This document shows, piece by piece, positions 44,064-52,435 of a stretch of DNA of 64,000 nucleotides (positions within the stretch are counted from its first letter, which is position 1; the number at the start of each line of letters is the position of its first letter). Where the stretch lies: NCBI RefSeq assembly GCF_019599045.1, contig NZ_CP080623.1, positions 3,548,262-3,612,261 of the forward strand, read 5' to 3'. Source of the stretch: Roseovarius sp. SCSIO 43702 (GTDB lineage: Bacteria; Pseudomonadota; Alphaproteobacteria; Rhodobacterales; Rhodobacteraceae). The notes under the pieces were generated by a model. It had not been told where the DNA came from, ran no database searches, and was given only the letters and a program-made list of their open reading frames with translations. A program made the translations under genes and the position numbers.

Positions 44064-45326
44064 ATGGACCTTGTCTTCGCGCCTAGCGAGATCGAGACGT
44101 GGCCGATCGACCGGCTGCGCCCCTATGCTCGCAATGCCAAGATGCACGGCGACGACCAGGTGGCCAAGATCGCGGCCAGCATGGCGAAGTTCGGCTGGAC
44201 TGTGCCCTGCATGGTGGCCGACGATGGCGAGCTGATTGCCGGACATGGGCGGGTGCTGGCGGCGACAATGCTCGGGCTGACCGACGTGCCGGTGATCCGG
44301 CTCGGCCACCTGGATGAAGCCGAGCGGCGGGCCTACCGCATCGCCGACAACAAGCTTACCGAGCTCGGGGAATGGGACGAGGCGATACTGCGCGACGAGA
44401 TCGCAGGGCTGCTGGCCGAAGATTTCGACCTGTCGCTGCTCGGGATCACCGACGAGGACCTGGATGCCCTGCTGCGGGATCCGGACGCGCTGGGCGACGA
44501 CGGGCCCATTGAGGGCGAGGATGACATTCCGGAACCGCCGGTCACGCCGGTGTCGGTCGCGGGCGACCTCTGGCAGCTTGGTTCGCATCGGTTGATCTGC
44601 GACGACAGCACGTCCGCCGATGTGGTCGGACGGCTGCTGGGCTATGTGACGCCGCTGCTGATGGTGACGGACCCGCCCTATGGCGTGGAATATGACCCGT
44701 CCTGGCGCAACCAGACGGGAGCCGCCAAGACCAAACGCACCGGCAAGGTGCTGAACGATGATCGTGCCGACTGGCGCGAGGCTTGGGCGCTGTTCCCCGG
44801 CGACGTCGCCTATGTCTGGCATGGCGCGCTGCACGCGGCGACCGTCGCCGAGAGCCTCGTCGCAGCGGGTTTTGCGGTGCGGTCGCAGATCATCTGGGCC
44901 AAGGACCGGCTTGTCCTCAGCCGGGGCGACTATCACTGGCAGCATGAACCCTGCTGGTATGCTGTGAAGAAGACCGGCAAGGGGCACTGGGCGGGCGACC
45001 GCAAGCAGACCACGCTCTGGCATATCTCGGGCAAGGATCAGGATGCCGCCACTGTGCACGGCACCCAGAAGCCGGTGGAATGTATGCGCCGCCCGATCCT
45101 GAACAATTCCAGTCCCGGACAAGCGGTCTTTGAACCCTTCATGGGATCAGGCACCACGCTGATCGCGGCCGAAACCACTGGGCGTGTCTGTCTCGGGATT
45201 GAATTGAACCCGATTTACGTCGATGTGGCCATCGAGCGCTGGCAGCAATTCACTGGCGCCGACGCTGTGCTGGCCGAGACAGGCGAGACCTTCGCCGAAC
45301 TGAAGGCCAAGAGGCTCGCGGCATGA
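44064..45326 (+). CDS. ParB-like nuclease domain/DNA N6-methyltransferase fusion (first copy)
   Basis: 420 residues. The N-terminal ParB/Srx domain (~8-110; WPIDRLRPYARNAKMHGDDQVAKIAASM, ELIAGHGRVLAA with the GHxR motif) is fused to an amino-methyltransferase with DPPYGVEY (~205) and C-terminal EPFMGSGTTLIAAE (SAM site). DPPY suggests N6-adenine, with the order typical of beta-class enzymes. Such fusions are common in phages and are thought to modify phage DNA against host restriction. Overlaps its paralogue by ATGA. Confidence 0.9.
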   Translation: MDLVFAPSEIETWPIDRLRPYARNAKMHGDDQVAKIAASMAKFGWTVPCMVADDGELIAGHGRVLAATMLGLTDVPVIRLGHLDEAERRAYRIADNKLTELGEWDEAILRDEIAGLLAEDFDLSLLGITDEDLDALLRDPDALGDDGPIEGEDDIPEPPVTPVSVAGDLWQLGSHRLICDDSTSADVVGRLLGYVTPLLMVTDPPYGVEYDPSWRNQTGAAKTKRTGKVLNDDRADWREAWALFPGDVAYVWHGALHAATVAESLVAAGFAVRSQIIWAKDRLVLSRGDYHWQHEPCWYAVKKTGKGHWAGDRKQTTLWHISGKDQDAATVHGTQKPVECMRRPILNNSSPGQAVFEPFMGSGTTLIAAETTGRVCLGIELNPIYVDVAIERWQQFTGADAVLAETGETFAELKAKRLAA

Positions 45327-46651
45327 ACGCTCCAATCCTGCCGGGGCAGATTGAACACTGGCCCATCGCCCGGCTGAAACCATACGTCCGCAACGCCAAA
45401 ACCCACGAGGCCGACCAGGTCGGCAAGATCGCTGCCAGCATGGCCGAGTTCGGATGGACGGTCCCGGTGCTGGTCGCCGCCGACGGCGAGTTGATCGCCG
45501 GGCACGGTCGTGTCCTGGCTGCCACCCAGCTCGGACTTCCCGAGGCCCCCGTCATCGTGCTGGGTCATCTGACCGAGGCCCAACGCCGGGCTTATCGCAT
45601 CGCCGACAACAAGCTCACCGAGCTGAGTGGCTGGGACGAGGCGCTGCTCATGCAGGAATTGCAGACGCTGCTGGCGGAGGATTTCGACCTCGGGCTGATC
45701 GGCATTCCCGAGGATGAACTGGACGCATTGCTGACCGATGCCGAAGAGCGACCGGCGATTTCCGACGATACCGCCGACGTGGTCCCCGAACCGCCAGCCG
45801 AACCGATCACACGGCACGGCGATATCTGGGCGCTGGGCAAACACCGGCTGTGCTGCGGCGATGCCACCGATCCTGCCGCCGTGGCCAGGCTGATGCGGGG
45901 CGAACAAGCGACACTGATGTTCACCTCGCCACCCTATGCCCAGCAGCGCGACTATGGCGCGGCCAGGGAAAAACTCGGCGACTGGGATGTGCTGATGCAG
46001 GGCGTCTTCACAGCGGCCCCGGTCGCGGGCGAAGCGCAGCTGCTGGTCAATCTCGGCCTCGTTCATCGAGACGGTGAATGGCTGCCCTATTGGGAGGGAT
46101 GGGTTGAATGGATGCGCGCCTCTGGCTGGCGACGGTTTGGCTGGTATGTCTGGGATCAGGGCCCTGGTCTGCCGGGCGACTGGAATGGCCGACTGGCCCC
46201 GTCGCACGAGTTCATTTTCCATTTCAACCGCGCGCCCCGCAAACCGCACAAGACAGTTCCATCAAAGCACGCGGGCACAACCCTCGGCGGCGGTGGGCTG
46301 CGCGGGGCCGACGGCACCGTTCACGCCAAGACCGGCACCGGCAACGCGATCCAGAGCCACCGCATTCCCGATTCCGTATTCCGCATCATGCGCCACAAGG
46401 GCGGGCTTGGGGCGGCCGGATCGCACCCGGCGGTGTTCCCTGTGGCGCTGGTCGAAGCAGTGCTGACCGCTTTCAGCGATCCGGGCGACCTGATCTATGA
46501 ACCCTTCTGCGGCTCCGGCACCCAGTTGATCGCTGCCGAACGCGCTGGGCGGCGGTGTTTCGCGATGGAGCTGGACCCGGTCTATTGCGACGTTGCGGTG
46601 CGGCGGTGGGAGATGGCGACGGGGCGGACGGCTGAATTAGCGCTTAGCTGA
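45323..46651 (+). CDS. ParB-like nuclease domain/DNA methyltransferase fusion (second copy)
   Basis: 442 residues. The first ~130 residues are clearly paralogous to the preceding protein (WPIARLKPYVRNAKTHEADQVGKIAASMAEFGWTVP), but the methyltransferase half differs: motif IV is TSPPYAQQ, as often seen in N4-cytosine enzymes, and the SAM site is EPFCGSGTQL. It lacks obvious damage. Tandem duplication followed by replacement of the catalytic half is likely. The 3' end overlaps the convergent nuclease gene by 8 nt. Confidence 0.9.
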   Translation: MNAPILPGQIEHWPIARLKPYVRNAKTHEADQVGKIAASMAEFGWTVPVLVAADGELIAGHGRVLAATQLGLPEAPVIVLGHLTEAQRRAYRIADNKLTELSGWDEALLMQELQTLLAEDFDLGLIGIPEDELDALLTDAEERPAISDDTADVVPEPPAEPITRHGDIWALGKHRLCCGDATDPAAVARLMRGEQATLMFTSPPYAQQRDYGAAREKLGDWDVLMQGVFTAAPVAGEAQLLVNLGLVHRDGEWLPYWEGWVEWMRASGWRRFGWYVWDQGPGLPGDWNGRLAPSHEFIFHFNRAPRKPHKTVPSKHAGTTLGGGGLRGADGTVHAKTGTGNAIQSHRIPDSVFRIMRHKGGLGAAGSHPAVFPVALVEAVLTAFSDPGDLIYEPFCGSGTQLIAAERAGRRCFAMELDPVYCDVAVRRWEMATGRTAELALS

Positions 46652-47057
46652 CGATAAATAAAAGGGAAAAATCATTCGGCTTTACGAGCTTTCGCACCTG
46701 GCCCGGATAACAGTTTCCCATCCCCGAACTGACCCGATTAGTTTCACGAGCCTGTGCGTTGCTTAACAGATAAAAGGTCGGCGTGATCGTCCTGAGATCA
46801 AGTTCGACGAACAGGAAAAAATCTGCGTCGCCTTTCGTGCCAAGATCAACAGGCCACCTGCTAATCTCGGTCGGTCGCTCCCGAAATTGACGAGTCTTTA
46901 CCTCGATGGATTTCGGCTGGCCGTTAATAATTGTAATAAGATCATGCCCCGGAGCGCCCTCAGGGCTAACGTAAGCAGCCAGCCCAAGTGTGTTCAGCTT
47001 GGCGAGGGCGAGCAATTCGCCCAAACTCCCGGATTGTTGGTGTGATAATTTCTGCAA
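46644..47057 (-). CDS. Predicted PD-(D/E)XK nuclease
   Basis: 137 residues. GSLGELLALAKLNTLGLAAYVSPEGAPGHDLITIINGQPKSIEVKTRQF gives the fold order: helix with GE, conserved D (HDLI), then E-x-K (EVKT), like DUF4365/Holliday-resolvase-type nucleases. The first in-frame start is TTG 47057; the true start is uncertain. It faces two DNA methyltransferases tail to tail, so it could be the restriction partner of one of them, or an independent phage nuclease. Confidence 0.7.
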   Translation of the reverse strand: MQKLSHQQSGSLGELLALAKLNTLGLAAYVSPEGAPGHDLITIINGQPKSIEVKTRQFRERPTEISRWPVDLGTKGDADFFLFVELDLRTITPTFYLLSNAQARETNRVSSGMGNCYPGQVRKLVKPNDFSLLFIVS

Positions 47058-47134
47058 ACCAATACAAGCTCCATCGGATGCAACTGTAATCGTCGCCTTG
47101 GTCGCGTTGCAACAGCTGCCGCACGTTGCTGGGA

Positions 47135-47686
47135 TCAGGAGCAGACGTCATCGTTACCCAGCCGGTACACCGTTCCCCTTCCATCGATCTTCTCTGACGT
47201 GACATGCAGGCCCAGCTTCTTCTTCAGCGCCCCCGAAATCATGCCCCTCGCGCTGTGAGCTTGCCAACCGGTTGCCGCGACAATCTCGGCGATAGTAGCA
47301 CCCTCGGGACGCTGCAGAAGGGTAATGATCTGCGCCTGCTTGGTTCCGGTGCGCGGTGTCGGCGGTTTGGGCGCGGGCGGTTGGGCGGCATTCGTGCGGA
47401 TCGCGGCTACGGTCTTGACCACCACCGGCTCGATCCCGATGGCGAGCAACCCTGCGTCGGTGACCACCAGCGTGGTGCCGTGGCCGTCACCAGTCTCACG
47501 CCAGAGCGGTTCGCCCTTGCGGATGTTGCCGTCGACCTCCTCGAGCCAGCCGCGCCCGATCATCATGGTGACGACCTTTTTCGCGGCAGCGCCATGCAGG
47601 CCCTTGGGCAGCGGCATGGCGATGTTGTCGCGACGCTGGGCCCCGGCGCTGAGAATGATGGTTTGCGTGTCGGTGAGTTTGTGCAT
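47135..47686 (-). CDS. DUF3489 domain protein
   Basis: 183 residues. The C-terminal ~65 residues (GTKQAQIITLLQRPEGATIAEIVAATGWQAHSARGMISGALKKKLGLHVTSEK) are the winged-helix DUF3489 domain, commonly found in phages and plasmids of alphaproteobacteria. The N-terminal half has a second winged-helix-like unit (TDTQTIILSAGAQRRDNIAMPLPKGLHGAAAKKVV). GGAGG lies 5 nt before ATG 47686, preferred over an upstream in-frame start. Probably DNA binding; role unknown. Confidence 0.82.
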   Translation of the reverse strand: MHKLTDTQTIILSAGAQRRDNIAMPLPKGLHGAAAKKVVTMMIGRGWLEEVDGNIRKGEPLWRETGDGHGTTLVVTDAGLLAIGIEPVVVKTVAAIRTNAAQPPAPKPPTPRTGTKQAQIITLLQRPEGATIAEIVAATGWQAHSARGMISGALKKKLGLHVTSEKIDGRGTVYRLGNDDVCS

Positions 47687-47782
47687 GTGATCCTCCGGTT
47701 TCCGAGGGCCAGCGCCGTTGCCAGCCCCTCTACCGGGTAAAGCCCGCCGCATGGACGGGCCGCGCCATCGCCCGCGCTCGCG

Positions 47783-48052
47783 TTATTCGGCGTGCTCCCC
47801 CTCCCTGAAGGCGCTGTCGGTGATGCGCTTGAGGAGGCGCGCGTAATGCTCGAGGGTGCCGACGTCGCCCCAGTTGATCTCGTCGGGGTGAGTCTCGAAA
47901 TGATCGGCGCTCAGGGTTTGCAGGCGGGCGAGCATCGCGTCGATTTCGGCCTTCTTGCCGATGAACGCGTTCAGCGCGGCTTCGCGGTTGTGGCGGACCT
48001 TCTCGGCGCGCAACTGGTGACGTGGCGTGGTGATCGGGTTCAGGCGTGTCAT
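47783..48052 (-). CDS. Small hypothetical phage protein
   Basis: 89 residues, charged and helical (HQLRAEKVRHNREAALNAFIGKKAEIDAMLARLQTLSADHF, then HPDEINWGDVGTLEHYARLLKRITDSAF). GGAGG lies 7 nt before ATG 48052. Upstream of the DUF3489 gene on the same strand. No function recognised. Confidence 0.7.
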   Translation of the reverse strand: MTRLNPITTPRHQLRAEKVRHNREAALNAFIGKKAEIDAMLARLQTLSADHFETHPDEINWGDVGTLEHYARLLKRITDSAFREGEHAE

Positions 48053-48135
48053 GGTTTGGCCTCCGGAGGGGATGAGCTGCATCGTTTTCGTGCAATCAGA
48101 ATCGCTCGCACTCGAAGTGTAATCAACTGAATACC

Positions 48136-48152
48136 AAGCAATATCATTGCTT
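48136..48152. promoter_or_regulatory. Perfect 17-bp palindrome upstream of the terminase operon
   Basis: AAGCAATATCATTGCTT (7-3-7) lies in an AT-rich stretch between the divergent small gene (start 48052) and the terminase small subunit (start 48174). It is a candidate operator for control of late genes or of the leftward pair. Confidence 0.5.
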
Positions 48153-48173
48153 TAATCGAGGGCAGACAGCGCC

Positions 48174-48710
48174 ATGGAGGGGATGAGCGAGCGCGAGTAT
48201 TCGGTTTATTCCGGCCTGTCGCGCGGGGCGATCCAGAAGGCCAGGAAAGCCGGGCGGCTGGTCGTGTATGGCGACGGGTCGATCAACGCCGCTGCCTCGG
48301 ACGTGCGGCGGGCGGAAATGACCGATCCCGATCAGCAGCGGCGCAGCACCGGCGGCGACAGCGGCTTCTCGGGGCCAGCTGACAGTTCATCGTATCTGAA
48401 AGCCCGCACGGCGCTGACCGTCTACCAGGCGCAGGAACGTCAGCTCGCGATCCAGAAGAAGAAGGGCACGCTGGTTGATCGCGCCCGGGCGGAAACGCTG
48501 GTGTTTCGCCTCGCGCGGCAGGAACGCGACGTCTGGGTGACCTGGCCCAGCAGAGTGGCCGCGCTGATGGCAGCCGACGTGGCCGCGGAGGTGGAAAAAC
48601 AATCCGGCGAGCCGGTGATCATCGAGGCCGCGATCCTGCAGAGGGTGCTGGAAACCCATGTCAGAGCGCAACTCGACGCCCTCGCCGATCTCCGGGTCAG
48701 CCTCGGATAA
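48174..48710 (+). CDS. Terminase small subunit-like protein
   Basis: 178 residues. The N-terminal HTH (MSEREYSVYSGLSRGAIQKARKAGRLVVYGDGSINAAASDVRRA) resembles the Nu1-like DNA-recognition domain, and the C-terminal helical part (ERQLAIQKKKGTLVDRARAETLVFRLARQERDVWVTWPSRVAALMAADV) is typical of these subunits. It recognises packaging sites and pairs with the GpA-type large subunit, whose start lies 52 nt inside this gene. ATG 48174 or 48183 may be the start. Confidence 0.82.
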   Translation: MEGMSEREYSVYSGLSRGAIQKARKAGRLVVYGDGSINAAASDVRRAEMTDPDQQRRSTGGDSGFSGPADSSSYLKARTALTVYQAQERQLAIQKKKGTLVDRARAETLVFRLARQERDVWVTWPSRVAALMAADVAAEVEKQSGEPVIIEAAILQRVLETHVRAQLDALADLRVSLG

Positions 48711-50739
48711 CGGCGACGACAGGACCGACACCGATCCGACCGAAGATCAGCTGACGGACGGGCTCGACCTCGGCTTTGACGGTGCCGAAGATATCCTGAG
48801 GTCCTGGCGGCGCGGGATGCGGCCCGATCCGGATCTGACGGTGTCGGAATGGGCGGATGACCATCGCTGGCTGTCCTCGCGGGCATCCGCGGAACCGGGG
48901 CGGTATCGCACCGCGCGCACACCATACCTGCGCGAGATCATGGATGCCCTGTCGCCCCGCCACCCGGCGCAGCGCATCAGCTTCATGAAAGCGGCACAGG
49001 TCGGGGCAACCGAGGCTGGCAACAACTGGATCGGCTTCGTGATCCACCATGCGCCGGGGCCAATGCTGGCGGTGCTGCCGACGGTGGAGATGGCGAAACG
49101 CAGCTCGCGCGGGCGGCTCGATCCGCTGATCGAGGACAGCCCGGCGCTGAAGGAGCGCGTGCAGCCCGCCCGCTCGCGCGACGCGGGCAACTCGATGCTG
49201 TCCAAGGAATTTCCCGGCGGTATCCTGGTGCTGACCGGGGCCAACTCCGCCACCGGCCTGCGCTCGATGCCCGCGCGCTACATCTTTCTCGACGAGGTCG
49301 ACGCCTATCCGGCCTCGGCCGACGAGGAAGGCGACCCGGTCACGCTGGCCGAAGCACGCACGACCACCTTCTCGCACCGGCGCAAGGTGTTCATGGTGTC
49401 GACCCCGACGATCCGGGGATTGTCGCGGATTGAACGCGAATACGAGGCGTCCGACCAGCGGCGCTTCTTCGTGCCGTGCCCGCATTGCGGGGCGATGCAA
49501 TGGCTGCAGTTCGAGCGGTTGCGCTGGGACAAGGGCCGCCCCGACAGCGCGGCCTATCACTGCGAGGGCTGCGAGCAGCCAATTGCCGAGCATCACAAGA
49601 CGCAGATGCTGGAGGGCGGCGAATGGCGGCCAACGGCTGTGGCGGGCGATCCGCATTCCATCGGCTTTCACCTCTCGGCGCTTTATTCGCCGCTGGGCTG
49701 GAAAAGCTGGGCGCAGATCGCACAGGACTGGCTGACAGCGCAGGGCTCGGAAGAAACGTTGCGCGCCGCGCGCAACACGCTGCTGGGCGAGACATGGGTC
49801 GAGTCGGGCGATGCGCCGGAATGGCAGCGGCTGGCGGACCGCCGCGAAGCCTTCGGGACGCAGATCCCCGAGGGCGGTCTCTTCCTGACGGCGGGCGTCG
49901 ATGTGCAGAAGGACCGCATCGAGGTCGATGTCTGGGCCTGGGGTCGCGGGCTGGAAAGCTGGCTGATCGATCACATCGTCATTCCGGGTGGTCCAGATGA
50001 TCCGCAATGCTGGGACAAGCTGACGGCTTTGCTGGGCCGAACATGGGCCCATTCAAACGGCGCGGTAATGCCCGTTGCCAAGCTGGCAATCGACACCGGC
50101 TATGAAGCGGCGGCGGTCTACGCATGGGCGCGGGCGCAGGGTTTTGAGCAGGTTTCTCCCATCAAGGGGCTGGAAGGCTTCAACCGCGCCACGCCAGTAT
50201 CGGGCCCAACCTTTGTCGACGCCACCATCGGCGGCAGGCGTCTGCGGCGTGGCGCGCGGCTGTGGTCGATTGCCACCGCCACCTTCAAGACCGAGACCTA
50301 TCGCTTCCTGCGTTTGGAGCGACCTTCGGATGAAGACCGGGCGCTGGACCTGCCCGACGCACCGGGCACCGTGCACCTGCCCGACTGGATCGACACCGAA
50401 TGGCTGAAGCAGCTGGTGGCCGAGCAACTGGTCACCGTGCGCAACAAGCGCGGCTATGCCCACCCCGAATGGCAGAAGATGCGCGAGAGAAACGAGGCGC
50501 TGGATTGCCGGGTCTATGCAAGGGCGGCCGCGTGGATCCTTGGCGCGGATCGCTGGGACGAGGCCACATGGCGGCGGCTTGAAGAACAGGCCGGGGTGGA
50601 AACGCGCCCGCCGCTCGCCCCGGCTGCCGTCGATAGTGCGGCCCCGGAACCTGACGCACCCCAACCCGCCAGGGCCGGAACACCAACCACCCCGCGCCGC
50701 AAGCGCCGGGCCTACACACCCAACTTCATGAGGGACTGA
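48658..50739 (+). CDS. Terminase large subunit, GpA family
   Basis: DNA-packaging motor, 693 residues. The ATPase part has a lambda-like Walker A variant KAAQVGATEAG near 115 and FLDEVDAYP (Walker B); a Cys4 zinc ribbon CPHCG...CEGC is at about 275-305; the nuclease half begins AGVDVQKDRIEVDVWAWG. The C-terminus is basic (TPRRKRRAYTPNFMRD). Overlap with the small subunit and the following gpW/portal genes makes this a lambda-type head module. Confidence 0.95.
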   Translation: MSERNSTPSPISGSASDNGDDRTDTDPTEDQLTDGLDLGFDGAEDILRSWRRGMRPDPDLTVSEWADDHRWLSSRASAEPGRYRTARTPYLREIMDALSPRHPAQRISFMKAAQVGATEAGNNWIGFVIHHAPGPMLAVLPTVEMAKRSSRGRLDPLIEDSPALKERVQPARSRDAGNSMLSKEFPGGILVLTGANSATGLRSMPARYIFLDEVDAYPASADEEGDPVTLAEARTTTFSHRRKVFMVSTPTIRGLSRIEREYEASDQRRFFVPCPHCGAMQWLQFERLRWDKGRPDSAAYHCEGCEQPIAEHHKTQMLEGGEWRPTAVAGDPHSIGFHLSALYSPLGWKSWAQIAQDWLTAQGSEETLRAARNTLLGETWVESGDAPEWQRLADRREAFGTQIPEGGLFLTAGVDVQKDRIEVDVWAWGRGLESWLIDHIVIPGGPDDPQCWDKLTALLGRTWAHSNGAVMPVAKLAIDTGYEAAAVYAWARAQGFEQVSPIKGLEGFNRATPVSGPTFVDATIGGRRLRRGARLWSIATATFKTETYRFLRLERPSDEDRALDLPDAPGTVHLPDWIDTEWLKQLVAEQLVTVRNKRGYAHPEWQKMRERNEALDCRVYARAAAWILGADRWDEATWRRLEEQAGVETRPPLAPAAVDSAAPEPDAPQPARAGTPTTPRRKRRAYTPNFMRD

Positions 50740-50740
50740 G

Positions 50741-50956
50741 ATGGATCTGGAACGGATGCGCGCGCTGCTGACCGCACTGCAGGAGGCACGCTACGCGGGC
50801 GTCCGCTCGGTCAGCTATGACGGCAAGACCATCACCTATGGCTCAGATGCGGAACTGACGAACGCAATCTCCGATTTGGAAACCCGCATTGCCACGGCCA
50901 CCTCAGGCACCCCGCGTCGTCGGCGCTGGGGCACTGTCGCCACGAAGGGTCTGTGA
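50741..50956 (+). CDS. gpW-like head-tail joining protein
   Basis: 71 residues; two helices flank a short beta hairpin (ALLTALQEARYAGVRSVSYDGKTITYGSDAELTNAISDLETRI), with a basic tail RRRRWGTVATKGL, matching lambda gpW in size, layout and position between terminase and portal. It plugs the portal after packaging. Confidence 0.85.
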   Translation: MDLERMRALLTALQEARYAGVRSVSYDGKTITYGSDAELTNAISDLETRIATATSGTPRRRRWGTVATKGL

Positions 50957-50959
50957 TCC

Positions 50960-52435
50960 ATGGCGTTTGCAGCCTTTCGCCAGCGCATCGGCAGCATCAT
51001 CGGCGGCTTTGACGCGGCACAGGCCCACCGGCGGCTGCGGGGCTTCCGCGCCTCCCGCGCCCATGTGAACACGCTGATCGCGGCCTCGGGCGACACGATC
51101 ACCGCCCGCGCACGCTGGCTGGCGCGCAATAACGGCTATGCGGCCAATGCAGTCGAGTCCTTCGCCAGCAATGTGGTCGGCGATGGCATCAAGCCGTCCT
51201 CCTCGATCGCCGACGCGGCGCTGAAGGAAGAGCTGCAGGCACTCTGGCTCGCCTGGACCGATGACGCCGACGCCGAAGGGCTGACCGATTTCTACGGGCT
51301 GCAGCGCCGCGCCGCGCGCGAGGTCTATCTCGCGGGCGAGGTCTTTATCCGCATCCGGCCGCGCCGGGCGGAGGACGGTCTGACCGTGCCGCTGCAATTG
51401 CAGATGCTACCCGCAGAAATGCTGCCGCTCGATATGAACCGCGAACTGCCGGGGGCAGGGCTGATCCGGCAGGGCATCGAATTCGACGGTATCGGCCGCC
51501 GCTTGGCCTATCATTTCCTGCGCCGTCATCCCGGCGATACGACCGATCCGGGGCTTGCGGGCGAGACGACACGGGTGCCTGCATCCGAAGTGATCCACGT
51601 CCTTGACCCGATCGAGGCCGGTCAGCTGCGCGGGGTGTCGCGATTTTCCGCTGCGGTCGTCAAGCTGTTCACGCTGGACCTCTACGACGATGCCGAGCTG
51701 GAGCGCAAAAAGATCGCGGCGATGTTCGCGATGTTCATCACCTCGCCCGCTCCGGAGACCCCGCTGGAACCGACGGACGAGGATCTGGAGGTTGAGCCCG
51801 GCCAGGTGGTGCGCCTTGATCCCGGCGAGGACGTCTCCACCCCGGCGACGCCGGACTCGGGTGGCACCTACGAGCCGTTCCAGTACCGGACCCTGCTGCA
51901 AATCGCGTCGGCGCTGGGCATCCCTTATGGTTATCTGACCGGAGACACGGCGAAGGGAAACTTTTCCAACACACGGATATCGCTGCTGGACTTTCGGCGC
52001 CGCATCTCGGCCTTCCAGCACAGTGTGATGGTCTATCAGATGGGCCGCGCGGTCTGGTCCCGCTGGATGGATGTGGCCGTTCTGTCGGGAGCCATCGATC
52101 TGCCCGGTTATAGCGGCCAGCGCCGCCAGTATCAGGCCTGCGCCTGGTTGCCGACCAAATGGGACTGGATCGATCCGATGAAGGACGCTTCGGCAGAGAT
52201 CCTTCAGATCGAAGCGGGCCTCAAATCCCGCACCCAGGCCATTTCCGAGCGCGGCTATGACGCCGAACAGGTCGACCGCGAGATTGCCGCCGAGCGCACG
52301 CGCGAACTGGCGCTGGGCCTCGATTTCCGCCGTCCGGGGTCGCCCGCGCAGGCGCCGGGCAACGGGGCCAGGAAGGATGACGACGAGATGTACGACAGCG
52401 CCGGGGACAAATCCGACCCCAAGGATGAACCGTGA
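50960..52435 (+). CDS. Portal protein, lambda family
   Basis: 491 residues. Contains ARARWLARNNGYAANAVESFASNVVGDGIKP near the N-terminus and the stem/crown region VIHVLDPIEAGQLRGVSRFSAAVVKLF and GIPYGYLTGDTAKGNFSNTRISLLDFRR, all characteristic of lambda-type portals. It forms the dodecameric vertex for DNA entry. The stop overlaps the protease start (ATGA). Confidence 0.95.
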   Translation: MAFAAFRQRIGSIIGGFDAAQAHRRLRGFRASRAHVNTLIAASGDTITARARWLARNNGYAANAVESFASNVVGDGIKPSSSIADAALKEELQALWLAWTDDADAEGLTDFYGLQRRAAREVYLAGEVFIRIRPRRAEDGLTVPLQLQMLPAEMLPLDMNRELPGAGLIRQGIEFDGIGRRLAYHFLRRHPGDTTDPGLAGETTRVPASEVIHVLDPIEAGQLRGVSRFSAAVVKLFTLDLYDDAELERKKIAAMFAMFITSPAPETPLEPTDEDLEVEPGQVVRLDPGEDVSTPATPDSGGTYEPFQYRTLLQIASALGIPYGYLTGDTAKGNFSNTRISLLDFRRRISAFQHSVMVYQMGRAVWSRWMDVAVLSGAIDLPGYSGQRRQYQACAWLPTKWDWIDPMKDASAEILQIEAGLKSRTQAISERGYDAEQVDREIAAERTRELALGLDFRRPGSPAQAPGNGARKDDDEMYDSAGDKSDPKDEP

